Assembly: GCA_964036195.1 (NCBI GenBank)
Contig: OZ038451.1
Coordinates: 3,848,529-3,912,528 of the forward strand
Reading direction: 5' to 3'
From: Sphaerolaimus hirsutus
Lineage: Eukaryota > Nematoda > Chromadorea > Monhysterida > Sphaerolaimidae
DNA: 64,000 bases
Part shown: in pieces, positions 51,806 through 62,601 of the stretch
Numbering within the stretch: position 1 is the first letter of the stretch
Layout: every line of letters starts with the position of its first letter
The notes under the pieces: model-generated
What the model was told of the DNA's origin: nothing
Seen by the model: only the letters and a program-made list of their open reading frames with translations
The model's database searches: none
Translations under genes and position numbers: made by a program

Positions 51806-52058
51806 TAGGGTTCAGACGGGATCGACTGTTGGCATTTCAATTTTTTAAATTTCTCACAGAATAAATCTAAAAAAAGAAGTAGCATAAAATGCACCCTGAA
51901 GGGTTCCATTCACATAACATTCTCAGTGCAAAATTTTTGCAAACTTGGCAAAAAAATGCAGGATCGTGATAATCATCGGAAAAAAAATTCCAGGTTGGCA
52001 CGGCAGTTCGCTGAATCCAGAAAATATCGGGATCGGGAATATTGATCTCGTTTGAACC
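51806..52058. mobile_element. TIR element, AGGGTTCAGACGGGATC ends
   Basis: Termini AGGGTTCAGACGGGATC and GATCTCGTTTGAACCCT match the element at 29,944. The interior is unrelated to it. Confidence 0.55.
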
Positions 52059-52152
52059 CTGCAAAAAATTAAATTTTTACAAACGTATTTCCTGAATATG
52101 GTTATTACGAATTAGTGACCCCCATCAGGGTAGCGATGCTACATTGAATATA

Positions 52153-52393
52153 CCGTATTTCCTCGAAATACCCCCCTCAAAATGGGCAATATGAATTTGT
52201 GGTCCCGGAAATGTATAACAGACGTTCAAAACACTTACTGTGTTACGTTAGAACATCGTTTATACCATCTAAATCCTTATATAAGGCTGTAAAAACTTAT
52301 AAATGATGGTTATTGTTGCATTTTTCACGTTTTTCCCTCAAAATTTTCACTCTGAAAAAATAAACCCCCCAGGGGTAATTCGAGGAAATACGG
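52153..52393. mobile_element. CCGTATTTCCTCG-family MITE with internal deletion
   Basis: The ends are CCGTATTTCCTCGAAATACC and ATTCGAGGAAATACGG with TA flanks. Only about 241 bp remain of the usual 455. Confidence 0.75.
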
Positions 52394-52499
52394 TATTCGG
52401 ACATTTATTGCCTGAATATATTGAGACATATTTATTGCCCATTTTGGGTGCTTAAAAGCATTATCGTTACGTCATTATTTCGTCACGAAATAATAAGAC

Positions 52500-52720
52500 C
52501 GTTCCTCGGATTCATTTTCGACCGTTATTTTCGAGACCGCCGTTAATTATCTCCAATGCCGTTGTCACCCACCATTGCTGTACGTGTCTCGCTCGCAGCC
52601 TTGAACGCGGTGCGACGCAGCGCTGCATTTTGGCGCTGTGCCAAGTCCTACGTCTCGCCCGTGCGCTTCTCGCCGCTGCACCGTGTTTTGGTGCAGTTGG
52701 GCTACTGTTTTGATTTACTG
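52500..52720. other. GC-richer patch, no gene assigned
   Basis: At 52,512-52,720 the base composition is coding-like on both strands, with open frames of 60-160 codons. No frame has a recognisable motif or splice pattern. Confidence 0.3.
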
Positions 52721-53495
52721 TTGCACGGCACACTCGAATTTTCAGTTGCAGTTCGAACACTTTTTCAAGGGCGGAATTCAAAAGGGCAGAATTAAAAACG
52801 TGGGCGGAATCAAAAAACATTCGAACTGCCCTCGATTTCAATTCCGCACATGAAACGTTCGAACACTTTGCACAATGGTGGAATTGCCCCGGATTGTGCA
52901 TGGGTGGAATTATTTCAGACAGGTAGGAAAGTGCAAAATGTCTGAACCACCCTTGGAATTCCGCCTTGGCGGAACTCAAAAACGTCTGAACTGCCCTTGA
53001 CAATTTTGAGTGTCAGTGCGCCATCTAGGCAAGAAAACATTCGGACACTTTCTAGAGGGTGGAATTCAGTTTCGGTTTTCACAAATATGCCACACAGTGA
53101 ACTTCAACGTCTCTTAAACAAGTGGATATTACTAAAAAAATTTCTCTATTCATTTTTGAAGACAAAGCCTAGATTTACCTATAAAATTTTTTTCACAAAT
53201 ATGTTTGGTAAGATAAATAAGATGTGTTTCCCATAACAACCTTCTCTAAAGGGCGTATCTCTTATGTCAAGGGTGGAATTGAAAGTGTCCCAATGTTTTT
53301 GAAATGTTTTGTTATGATATGCAAATGGACAAAAACTGTGTGAATTCATCCGGATTCGTGTGAATTTCATCCGAATGTCCTAAAAATGGAACATTTTTCC
53401 TAAATAAAAATGTTCAAACCGCCCTTGGAGTTCTGCCTTGGCGGAACTCAAAAACGTTCGAACCGCCCTTGAAAATTTTGAGTGTGCGGTGCGCC
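52721..53495. mobile_element. TIR element with GCACGGCACACTC ends (uninterrupted copy)
   Basis: The left end is TTGCACGGCACACTCGAATT and the right end is AATTTTGAGTGTGCGGTGCG. Repeated GGGCGGAATTCAAAA and its complement mark both sides. AGCCTAGATTTACCTATAAA at about 53,165-53,185 is the empty site for the solo LTR at 55,312-56,402. Confidence 0.7.
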
Positions 53496-54348
53496 GATGT
53501 GTCGGATTTGTTTCAGATGCGTGTGTGTGGCGGTTTCGCGATTTGTACGAGTCAACTAGGGTTGGAAAAAATTGATTTTTTATGCTGCCTGATTTTTAAA
53601 ATAAGTGTCGGTCTATGTTATTTTTCTTAAAAATCGCTTCTGAGGGATATTGCTGGCCAGTGTAGGGATGGAATTTTTTTAACGACCTTGTTTTTATATA
53701 AGGACGTTTTTTTCCAAAAGGCCTTTGTAAAAAGCTGCCAAAGCTGCCAAATTATTTATAATAGTCAACATATAAGACTAAGTGCCAGTACTTGTACTTT
53801 GTGATTTCGACAAAATGAAAAGTATGCAGGTTTTGTCCCTTCTCATGGACCTGCTACCCATATTTATGCGGGAACTCATCAGCATGAACATAAATGGGTA
53901 CTTAGGCACCACCAAAACACTCTTACAAAAGCACGAATGCACAAAAACCTCCAAAAAATAATGTAAAAATTAAACCAACCCTTTGGTGGCCATGCCCAGT
54001 GGGACTGCTATTGTTGGAAGCCATGCGAGTGTTTTGAACTGCTGCCTGTTACCGTTGAGTAGTGCGCGCCGCCGCGACCAAAAAACAAGTGATGTTAAAT
54101 CCGGCCCTGTGCCGGTGCAGAAGTTTACCCAGTGCACAAGTAGCAAAAGTAGTAAAATGGCGCCATGATGCGGCGTACTTTGGCACCCTCAAATAGCGCC
54201 ATTCCATCACTAATCAAACGTGTGTATGCTTGTTGTTTTTGGAGGTAGGGGTTCAATATGGCCCAATATCTAGGGTTTTTAAAGCTTTAGAAGGGAAAAA
54301 GAGAAAAATCGCTAGCAAGATATGTAGATAGCTGGAACGTTTGGGGGG
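53496..54348. other. Repeat fragments (TAGGGTTGG type; GGCGCC-rich piece), no gene seen
   Basis: TAGGGTTGGAAAAAATTG at about 53,558 and TAGGGATGGAATTTTTT near 53,663 start pieces of the TAGGGWTGG families. AAATGGCGCCATGATGCG to CATTCCATCACTA (54,156-54,214) is the end of a GGCGCC-rich hAT-like copy. Confidence 0.45.
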
Positions 54349-54815
54349 CAGGGGTCTCCTAGGGGGGGGGCTGGGGGGGGGGGGGGGCTGCCCCCCCCCC
54401 CAAAAATCGGCCAGCTATCTATCTATCCCGGAGGCCGCTCAGCTATCTATCTATCCCGAGGCAAAATTTTTGGCTACTACCCCAAAGACCCCCCCCCCCC
54501 CCAAATCGCTCAGCTATCTATCTATCTGGAGTGGTATTTGAGAAATTTTCCCTCAATTTTCGCTCAAAATCACCAATTTTCGCACCTTTTAATAGTTTTT
54601 CACCTTCAAAATCGTGCTTTCCGGTTATATACACGGTTATATACCTATTTTTAGCCATTGTATACCTACTTTTGGCTACTTTTAACTGATTATTAGCGAT
54701 TTTTTCCCCTTTCTGCCTTCTTCACCTTGAAAAAGCCTATATATTGTGCCCCCGCCAGCCCCCCCCCCCGAGCCCCCCCCAGCCCCCCCCCCAGAAAAAT
54801 TTTCCAGCTATCTAT

Positions 54816-56724
54816 GTTGCACGGCACACTCAAATTTTCAGTTGCAGTTCGAACACTTTTTCAAGGGCGGAATTCAAAAGGGCGGAATTAAAATCGGGGG
54901 TGGAATTCAAAAACGTCCGAACCGCCCTCGATTTCAATTCCGCACATGAAACGTTCGAACACTTTTTGACGGCGGAATTGCCTCGAATTGTGCACGGGCG
55001 GAATTAATTCGGATAAGGCGGAAAGCGCAATGCGTTTGAACAACGTCCGCACTTTTTTTACTCATGGCGGAATTGTGCATGGGCCGAATTAATTCAGAAA
55101 AGGTGGAAAGCGTAAAGAGTTTGAACAACGTCCGCACTCTTTTGAGTGTGCGGTGTGCCATCTAGGCAAGAAAACATTGGGACACTTTCTAGAGGGTGGA
55201 ATTCAGTTTCGGTTTACACAAATATGCCACACGATGAACTTCAATATCTTTTAAACAAGTTGATATAACTAAAAAATTTATCTATTCATTTTTGAAGACA
55301 AAGCCTAGATCTGTAAAATAGTACGGAACTAGTTGAGTTGACTTGTGAACGAGCTCCTATTCCTAACCAAGGAAGAGGACGAATGTGAACGAATGAATTG
55401 TGACGTGAGGCGTCGTCTCTTAGTTGACGTTCCGCTATTTTATCAATGTGATTAGTTGAGTTGAAGTGAATTGACGTGAGTTAGTGTGATTCAATATTTA
55501 GATTGTTTCCAAAAGGGTTTTACGAACTTTTTGATTTAGACAATTAAATACAAAGAAATAAATGCGAATAAAATATACTTAAATAAGGGAATTAATTTAC
55601 AGCTAAATTAATTACTTCAAGGAAAACGTAAATTAAATGCAAATTACCGAAGAAATAAGGCAATTTAAAGAAGGCACTTAATTACGACAACAAGGCGATA
55701 ATTAAGTGGCGCGGTTGTGAACAAAGCACCTTAAATAGCGCGGGTGTGAATAAAGCACTAAGGTGACTTAAAGCACCAAGGGTTAAAACTTAGCACCAAA
55801 AATAAGCGACTTAATAAAGGTGACAATGGCGCTTATTTAGATCCTAGGTAGAGATTTGTGTGAAGTTGATGAGGTTGCAAACACTGCCGATTTTAGCTGT
55901 GAGATCGGCTTTTAAGGGCCAGACCGATGGCGACTAGCTTGGCGCCAATCGGTCGGCTCTAATCTCCAATTTTTACCCAACATTTCCAATTGTGAAAGTT
56001 CAACTCTTGCCCGCTCGCTCTTCCGACGAAAAGTGAGCTAAACTGGCAAGATAGTGAAAATGTGAGACAAGCCAGACAGCATTTGAAATGGCGCGCGGGC
56101 CCGGCCCCCCGCTTGGGGCGAGCCCGCCGCTTAACATAAACATGTCGGTGTATTTGCGTGCTGCTTGTCAAGGAAATGTGGCGGAATGTGAGCAATGACT
56201 AAGATCTAAATATGTGAGCAACGTAAAGCGCAGGTTGTAAACATGATCGCTTGAGATATTAAATGGTGAATGTGAAGATGTTAAAAGGTGGGATGTGAAC
56301 TGAAAAGGAATATTGATAAATTGAATTAATTAAATATAAAAGCAAACATAAGAACGTCAACTTAAATATTAAAAGTTTTACATTTTACGATAATGTTACA
56401 CAAGATCTACCTATAAAATTTTTTTCACAAATATATTTGGCAAGTAAGTGAGATGTGCTTCTCACAACAACCTTCTCTAATGGGTGGAATCGAAAGTCAA
56501 GGGCGGAATTGAAAGTGTCCCAATCATTTTGAAAGTTGCTGCATGGAAATGTTATGACACGCAAATCAGCGAAAAGTGTAAGAATTTGTCTGGACTCCGT
56601 TTGAATGTCCAAAAAATGCCCTAAAAATCCTTTAAAAAATCGTTCGAACTGCACTTGGAGTTCCGCCTTGGTGGAACTCAAAGAAGTTCGAACTGCACTT
56701 GAAAATTTTGAGTGTGTGGTGCGC
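54816..56724. mobile_element. GCACGGCACACTC-ended element nested in the hAT-like copy
   Basis: The left end is GTTGCACGGCACACTCAAAT and the right end is TTTTGAGTGTGTGGTGCG. The surrounding host reads CTATCTAT and TATCCCTCC, so the duplication is at most 3-4 bp. It is itself split by a solo LTR. Confidence 0.7.
55312..56402. mobile_element. Solo LTR, TG...CA, 5-bp TSD AGATC
   Basis: It begins TGTAAAATAGTACGGAAC, ends ATAATGTTACACA, and is flanked by AGATC at 55,307-55,311 and 56,403-56,407. At 1,091 bp with no internal coding frame it is best read as a solo long terminal repeat left by LTR-LTR recombination. The uninterrupted site is at about 53,165-53,185. Confidence 0.85.
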
Positions 56725-56801
56725 CTATCCCTCCGGAGGAGCGATTTGCTATCTATCCAGCCCCCGCGAGGGCCAAAATCCTGGAGACCCCTGTTGGGGG
56801 G

Positions 56802-57689
56802 TACCCCCTCAAACGCCCCATACTCCCTGCAGTTCCCATGAAGACTCAGTGCTCGAGTACGGGGGCCTTTCCTAAGCACTGGGTCTACATTGGCACCAGA
56901 TATTGGTATTTACTTGTGCACCGGGTAAACTTGTGCATCGGGTTCTAGCCGTTAAATCCATGGGTAACAGTTAAGTGGTGATTTCTGTTCATGGGGTAAC
57001 AGTTAAATTAATATTTTTTAGTCTAGCCATGCCACTAGGGTTGGCTGGTGTTTTTACCATCTTAAAAAAATAAGTTTTTAATTAAAAAAATGTTTGTTTG
57101 TTTTAAAAACAGAGGCATCAAAACTCTTTTTTTTTAACAAAACATCAGCCAAAATTTTTGTACTTCTGCACTGGGTTTTTTTGCACGCAAGCACGCAATT
57201 TCACATACCTATTACCATTGGTGGTTATTTGCATTGGTTTTGAGTCATTTTTAGTGTAAAAGCTTTCATTTGTTCAAGCTATTGTGTAATAATAAGCTGT
57301 GATATGTTAGTGTAGTATTTATATGACACCCAGCCAATGTGCTCCCACTACTTCTACAGTGTGAAACATCATCCTCAATGTATTAGCTTTCTCTTATAAC
57401 CTTATGTAAGCGCTATTCCATGCAAAACTTGAGCAAAACTTGGCTTGAAGTCACAAACATTCAACAGAAGATGATATACCGTATTGGCTTGTTTTGAATA
57501 CCATGCTTGAATTGAGTACCATGCTTGAATACAGTGCCAGGGTAACCACGTTATGAAACAATACATTACCATGCTTGAATTTAGTCCCCCCCCCCCAATG
57601 GATAAATAGAAGGGTGATAAAACTAAATAAGACTACTAAATAAGATGTGACTGCAAAATTTAGGTGACGACTGACTTCGTGTGGGCTGG
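56802..57689. other. No gene seen; TAGGGTTGG and CCGTATT fragments
   Basis: TAGGGTTGGCTGGTG at about 57,036 starts a fragment of the TAGGGWTGG family. CCGTATTGGCTTG at about 57,480 with repeated TACCATGCTTGAAT resembles the element at 31,867-32,264. Confidence 0.4.
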
Positions 57690-57759
57690 TAGGGTTGGAA
57701 AAAATTGTTTTTTTAACGACCCCGATTTTTTTTCAAATTTTTTTCAAAATACGAAACGG

Positions 57760-58005
57760 TCAGATTTCCATGGTCAGATTTCCACGGTCAGATTTCCACG
57801 GTCAGATTTCCACAGTCAGATTTCCACAATCAGATTTCCACAGTCATGTCTCCACACTCATATTTTTACAGTCAGATTTCCACAGTCAAGTCTCCACACT
57901 CAGATTTCCACAGTCAGATTTCCACAGTCAGATTTCCACAGTCAGATTTTTACACTCATATCTCCACACACAAATCTCCACACTCATATTTCCACAGTCA
58001 GAATC
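57760..58005. repeat. 14-bp minisatellite (GTCAGATTTCCACA)
   Basis: About 17 units of CAGTCAGATTTCCA and close variants (CACTCATATTTTTA and similar) lie inside a TAGGGTTGG-type fragment that starts near 57,690. The open frames here arise from the repeat. Confidence 0.9.
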
Positions 58006-58638
58006 AGTCATTTACATGGCCCACATGGGGTTTTGGTGCAGGGTGGCCCAACACTTTGTTGGCACACAAAGTTTGGCAAATTGACCACAGACAGGTAGAG
58101 TTTGTGTTTGAATGGAAATTTTATGACCATCCGGACTCCGGAGTGAAGTAAACAGGGGTTTATTACCACACTCAGATTTCCATGCTGGAATTATTATTAT
58201 TTTATTAATGATGACGTCATGATGGAATGTTTCCTTCAGAAAAATGCATAGCACGTTGTCCGCCGAGTTTACTATTATTTCTTATTACTTAAATAAGCAT
58301 AATAAATAAAACCCGTTGTTTTGATTTGATGAGTATTCATTGAGTGTTTGTGTTGTTTGTAAATATGTCAACTGGTTTCTATGTACAATGCACAGCCGTT
58401 TTTTTTTTTTGTAGTTTGGCATTTTATGTTTAACATTTGGATAATTTTTGCTCAAAGCGCTCAGTTTCTTTATGGTCGGGTAATCTTTTTCAATGTACAA
58501 TGATTAATGTACAATATATTTATAATGTTTACAGTCGATTAATCGCACCACACGTGACACGAAAAAAAGCATTCACCAGCATCAATTGAATGAGCGTCAT
58601 AGACACCAAATTAACCGTGATGATAAAATCACTACAAA

Positions 58639-58802
58639 TCATTCACTACCACACTGTTCTTCACTCAATTCGTTCCACTCACTGTCATAAAATATCGCCT
58701 TGCAGCCGCCACAGTAGCTCGTGGCACAGACTGCATCTGGTACGGCTGGGCAGGTAGTTACTTGGCACGGGTCTACGAAACACCGCACCGGGTCGCTGCC
58801 GT
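58639..58802 (-). CDS. Terminal exon of the cysteine-rich gene
   Basis: Eight cysteines in 54 codons (CFVDPC, TTC, AVC, SYCGGC, EQC), then GSE and TGA. Acceptor AAAACAG| in phase 1. Confidence 0.65.
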
Positions 58803-58890
58803 CTGTTTTGGATACGGCACCAATGTTTGTTTGGTCAAATGTGATTAGCATTCGAAAAATAACCCGTGATTTATGTTTTTAAAAGTCACA

Positions 58891-58940
<50 letters not shown>

Positions 58941-61324
58941 TATTACCTCGGAATACACCCAGGGGGGTTTATTATTTCACCAGCAAACTTTGAGGGGGAT
59001 GATTCGAGGGGGGGTTTTCGAGGGGGGTATATTATTTCACCAGAAGTTTTTGGAAATTTCCCATACTCAGACGTATAAAAATCAAACAATTACATATATG
59101 TACAGGTGTTTATAGCATGGTTGGTTTTAGTAAAATTCTTTTTACTAAAATTGTATTTTATTTTTATTAAAATTGTATTTTATTTTTATTTTATTCATGT
59201 TTCAGTTTATTTTATTTTATTTTATTCTGAAATGTCATTAATAAAATAAAATGAAACCATTTTACAAAAATTTTACAAATATTTTACAAAAATTTTACAA
59301 AAAATCAGAAATCTTGGATGCAAGGCCATAAAACAATGTGCATGCAAGAAGCATGCAGATGAATACAAAAAAAATATGTAAACTTGTGACACGGGTTGCG
59401 TGGTAGGTATCCTGTGTTTTGACCCTCACGGGGGCCGGATAGATATGCAGTTAATTGCTGCTCCCAAGGGAAGATAGCTAAAATTTGTTATTTTTTGTGG
59501 GGTGGGTGGGGGGGGGCTTGGGGAGTTCAATGTATGGCCTTTTCAAGGTATGAAATGAAGAAAATGAACAAAAATCACATAAATTAGTGATTTTTAAGGT
59601 GAAAATATTTTTAAAAATGTGAAAATTTGCTATTTTGAGCAACAATATTTTTCAATCACAACAATGAAAGATACAACAAGGCACTAGTTCTGCAAATTGG
59701 CAGCTAGGAACTTAAGCAACATGATAGAAAACTNNNNNNNNNNNNNNNNNNNNNNNNNNNNNNNNNNNNNNNNNNNNNNNNNNNNNNNNNNNNNNNNNNN
59801 NNNNNNNNNNNNNNNNNNNNNNNNNNNNNNNNNNNNNNNNNNNNNNNNNNNNNNNNNNNNNNNNNNNNNNNNNNNNNNNNNNNNNNNNNNNNNNNNNNNN
59901 NNNNNNNNNNNNNNNNNNNNNNNNNNNNNNNNNTTTTATAGAATTTTACAGACACTTGAGTTTTTGTAAAATTTTACTAAAATTGTACAAAAATTCGTAT
60001 TATTGTACAATTTTGATAAAATTTTACAAAAATTCAAATTTTAGTAAAATTGTATTTTTATTTTATTAATTTTCCATTATATTTTATTTTATGTTATTCT
60101 CAAATTTTCCATTTTATTTTTATTTTATTTTTATTTTTTTCTGAGATTTTGCCAACCCTGGTTATAGTCATAAATTTACTGGGGGGTTATTTCGAGGGGG
60201 GCATATTTTTTCGCCAGACATTTTTTGTAAATTGTTGTCTGTAACGTATGCAGATGTAGAAAAATGCAACAATAACCACTATATATAAGAGTCTTTTGAC
60301 TTGTTTAAGTGTGTAACAATGTTCTAACGTAACCATTCATTGTTTTTAACATGTGTTTTGCATTGCCCGAATCACCAACCGCAGTTTTGTTATGTACGTT
60401 CTGTGTACACTCAATTTGGGGGGGGGGGGTAATTATTTCATAGTGTCCATTTTGAGGGGGTATTTCGAGACGGGGATATTTCAAGGAAATACGGTATACA
60501 CATAAACCCTTCCCTAACGTCACTCAATCATCGGTTTTAACGTGTTTTCTGCATTGTACAGATCACAAACTGTGGTTTTTGTCATGTACCTACGTTCTCT
60601 TAACATTCAATTTTAGGGAGGTATTCCGGGGGGCGGTTTATTATTTACTCGGCCAAATTTTCGGGGGGGGGTGTATTTCGAGGGGGGGTCAATTCGAGGT
60701 GATACAGTATATATTATATCTATATTTATTTATTTTTTTCAATTTAAGCCGGAGTTACAACATGACGACAAATAGAAGCTGAAGCGACAAATTCAGTGTG
60801 GACAAATTACAAATACTCAAGAACGCTAAGAGATATCCATCCCCCTAATCGACACATTGAAAGCACAAACCGATAGCTACATTGTGACCAAAGATTATCC
60901 AAAAAGCTCCAGTAGTTTTCGAAATATAAATTTTAAATAAAAATTTCGCTATTTGTCGACGTAGATATATGTCAATGCTTTCAACAAGTCAATTTGTGGA
61001 TGTATTTATATCTCTAAGCATCCTGAGCATTTGTAATTTGCCGAAACCAAATTTGTCGCTTCAGCTCACATTTGTCGTTGTGCTGTAACTCCGCCTTATG
61101 AGTGACGTGACGCAAACCGGTAATTGGCAACGCACCAACGCATCCAAAGTTGCACTGCGATGGATTCCACACGCAGTGGGCCTTGTCGTTTGAATCGGCT
61201 ACGCAGGCGTAACACCGGTGGCAGTCGGTGAAAGCGCAGTCGCCCTTGGACACCCTGGCACACTGCCCATACAGACACTGCTGATACAGCGGACACGGCT
61301 GGTCGGCGCCACAATGTTGGCCTC
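58639..61324 (-). CDS. Cysteine-rich, probably secreted protein (C-terminal two exons)
   Basis: Two minus-strand exons, 61,324-61,118 and 58,802-58,639, join in phase 1. Acceptors are TTTGGCAG| and AAAACAG|, and the donor is a weak ACCG|GTTTGC. The first part has QHCGADQPCP, CLYGQC, CHRCYACVAD and CNFGCVGA. The second has RCFVDPCQVTTCPA and YCGGCKAIFY and ends at a TGA. Such closely spaced cysteines are typical of extracellular protease-inhibitor-like or adhesive proteins, but I cannot name the domain. The N-terminal exons are not found in the window. The intron contains nested transposons and the assembly gap. Confidence 0.6.
58886..58936. repeat. (AT)n microsatellite
   Basis: This is an uninterrupted TA/AT dinucleotide run of about 50 bases directly before a TA-flanked element. 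Confidence 0.95.
59116..60160. mobile_element. hAT-like element (CATGGTTGG / CCAACCCTG ends), contains the gap
   Basis: The left end CATGGTTGGTTTTAG and the right end TTTTGCCAACCCTG belong to the CAGGGTTGG family. The flanks GTTTATAG and GTTATAG differ by one base. It contains the empty sites of the insertions at 5,675-7,263 and 14,495-14,957. Confidence 0.7.
59734..59933. other. Assembly gap of exactly 200 N
   Basis: Two hundred N, a conventional placeholder length. The flanks read GATAGAAAACT and TTTTATAGAATTTTACA. Confidence 0.98.
60747..61098. mobile_element. TIR element, GCCGGAGTTACAACATGACG ends
   Basis: The left end is GCCGGAGTTACAACATGACG and the right end is CGTTGTGCTGTAACTCCGCC. 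GCTGAAGCGACAAAT and its complement are subterminal. The flanks TTA suggest a 2-3 bp duplication, possibly Harbinger-like. It lies about 20 bases from the cysteine-rich exon. Confidence 0.65.
61118..61324 (-). CDS. Internal exon of the cysteine-rich gene
   Basis: 69 codons, 12 cysteines, GC-rich against AT-rich flanks, with acceptor TTTGGCAG|. The 3' limit is less sure because the donor is weak and a transposon starts about 20 bases further on. Confidence 0.65.
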
Positions 61325-62014
61325 CTGCCAAATAGGTAATACAGTTGTGAAAAGTACTGAACTTTTTTCAATGTAAAAAAGAAGCTTGCGGCCGTGTCGC
61401 AAGTTCTTGATTGAATAATTTTTTAGGTTGTACATACCTTCGGCGTTCGGTTTTTCTTTTTCGCGAAAATGGGCCTTTCTTGGCAAAATGTCAAAGGGCG
61501 CGCAACGAGTGTAACGTATAAATTCATGCTTCTAGATCAAAATAAAAATACCGTGACCTGATAACCGGGTTGACTTAAGTTTCCGTCTCGTTTGTTGCTC
61601 GGCTCGGGTTGTGCGCGGGAAAGGTCAAATATAGGTTCGCATTAGGCTGACCAACTTCCACGCGTGTGGTCGATTTTTGCTCAAATACACGACCCCCACA
61701 ATGCGCGTGTATTAATTGCGCATCAATTCACGTTGCTCATTGGCAGCGGAATGGATCAAAGGTTGAATGCGATGGGGATTAACCACCCATTCGATGGAGA
61801 TTATATTGCCATTTTTGGCCATAATTTGGGGGGTTTGGGGGGCGGAGCCCCCCAATTTATTTGAAATGTAGCGTATGAAATCTAACGTGTGAGAATCATC
61901 CGAAAAGGAATCTAGGGTGTGAAAATTATCCAATGATTTTCATTTTATCTTTTCTGCCAATATAATGTTAATTTTGGTGAACTGAAATAATGTTTTTTGA
62001 ATATTAGCGGTGAT
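61325..62014. other. No further exon identified
   Basis: An acceptor-side intron with a short CAGTTGTGAAAAGTACTGAAC fragment, then sequence with open frames but no motif. GGGGGGCGGAGCCCCCC at about 61,838 is a short palindrome. Confidence 0.35.
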
Positions 62015-62495
62015 TAGGGTGTCAACTTTCCGTTCCCGTTTTCCGTAGGCAAATCTTTTTCCGTTTTCTGGTTGCTAATTTTTTTTTCTATTTCCGTTTC
62101 CGTTTTTCCGGCTCATTTTCTGTTTTCCGGCTAAAATTTCAGTTGCCTTTTTTCCGTTTTCCGGCTCAATTCTCTGTTTTTCCAACTTTTTTCCATTTTC
62201 TGACTAAATTCTCTGTTTTCTGTTTCAGCCAAACTGGTAAACATGCATGCAGGTTCTCAATTATGTGAATTGTTTCTATTTCTAGCAAGATTTCTGCAAA
62301 TTTTTTGCTTCTGGATAAATTTCTGCAATCTTTTTTCCATTTCTGGCAATTTTTTTCCGTTTCCGGCATTATTTCAGCAAATTTTTCCGTTTTCCGGCAG
62401 GTGCAAATTGTTTTCCATTTCCGTTGCTGTTTTCTGGCAAGTTTAAATTTTTTTCCGTTTCTGTTTTCCACCAAAAAGTTTTTGTTGACACCCTA
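62015..62495. mobile_element. hAT-like element, TAGGGTGTCAAC ends, TSD GCGGTGAT
   Basis: GCGGTGAT is exact at 62,007-62,014 and 62,496-62,503. The ends are TAGGGTGTCAACTTTCCG and TTTTTGTTGACACCCTA. TTTCCGTTTTCCGG arrays fill most of it, with AACATGCATGCAGGTT in the centre. It is the third copy of the family at 5,675 and 17,111. Confidence 0.9.
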
Positions 62496-62601
62496 GCGGT
62501 GATATAAATAAAATTTTCAGATATATATTTTTATATGGTCAATATGGTGGGGTGGGGGGGGGGGTTATTCAATATGGGGGGGTTGCTTTTATATGGTCAA
62601 T

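Larger units (their letters stand above)
54349..56793. mobile_element. hAT-like element, CAGGGGTCTCC ends, TSD TTGGGGGG, host of a nested pair
   Basis: TTGGGGGG is exact at 54,341-54,348 and 56,794-56,801. The ends are CAGGGGTCTCCTAGG and CCTGGAGACCCCTG. Its own sequence (AGCTATCTATCTATCCCGGA and similar) matches 24,058-25,182. About 1.9 kb of it is a later insertion. Confidence 0.9.
58938..60707. mobile_element. CAGTATTACCTCG-type MITE split by later insertions
   Basis: The left end is CAGTATTACCTCGGAATACA and the right end is AATTCGAGGTGATACAG, TA-flanked. The host sequence is cut at GTTTATAG by the element at 59,116-60,160. It is cut again near 60,180 by a truncated CCGTATTTCC-type element that ends TTCAAGGAAATACGG at about 60,493. 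Confidence 0.65.

Noticed and set aside
52512-53003. 163-codon minus-strand frame rich in Ala, Ser and Arg
   Set aside because: It spans the border of a TIR element and has no recognised motif, so a gene cannot be supported.
57664-58151. Three overlapping 100-144 codon frames
   Set aside because: They consist of repeated translations of a 14-bp minisatellite in all three frames.
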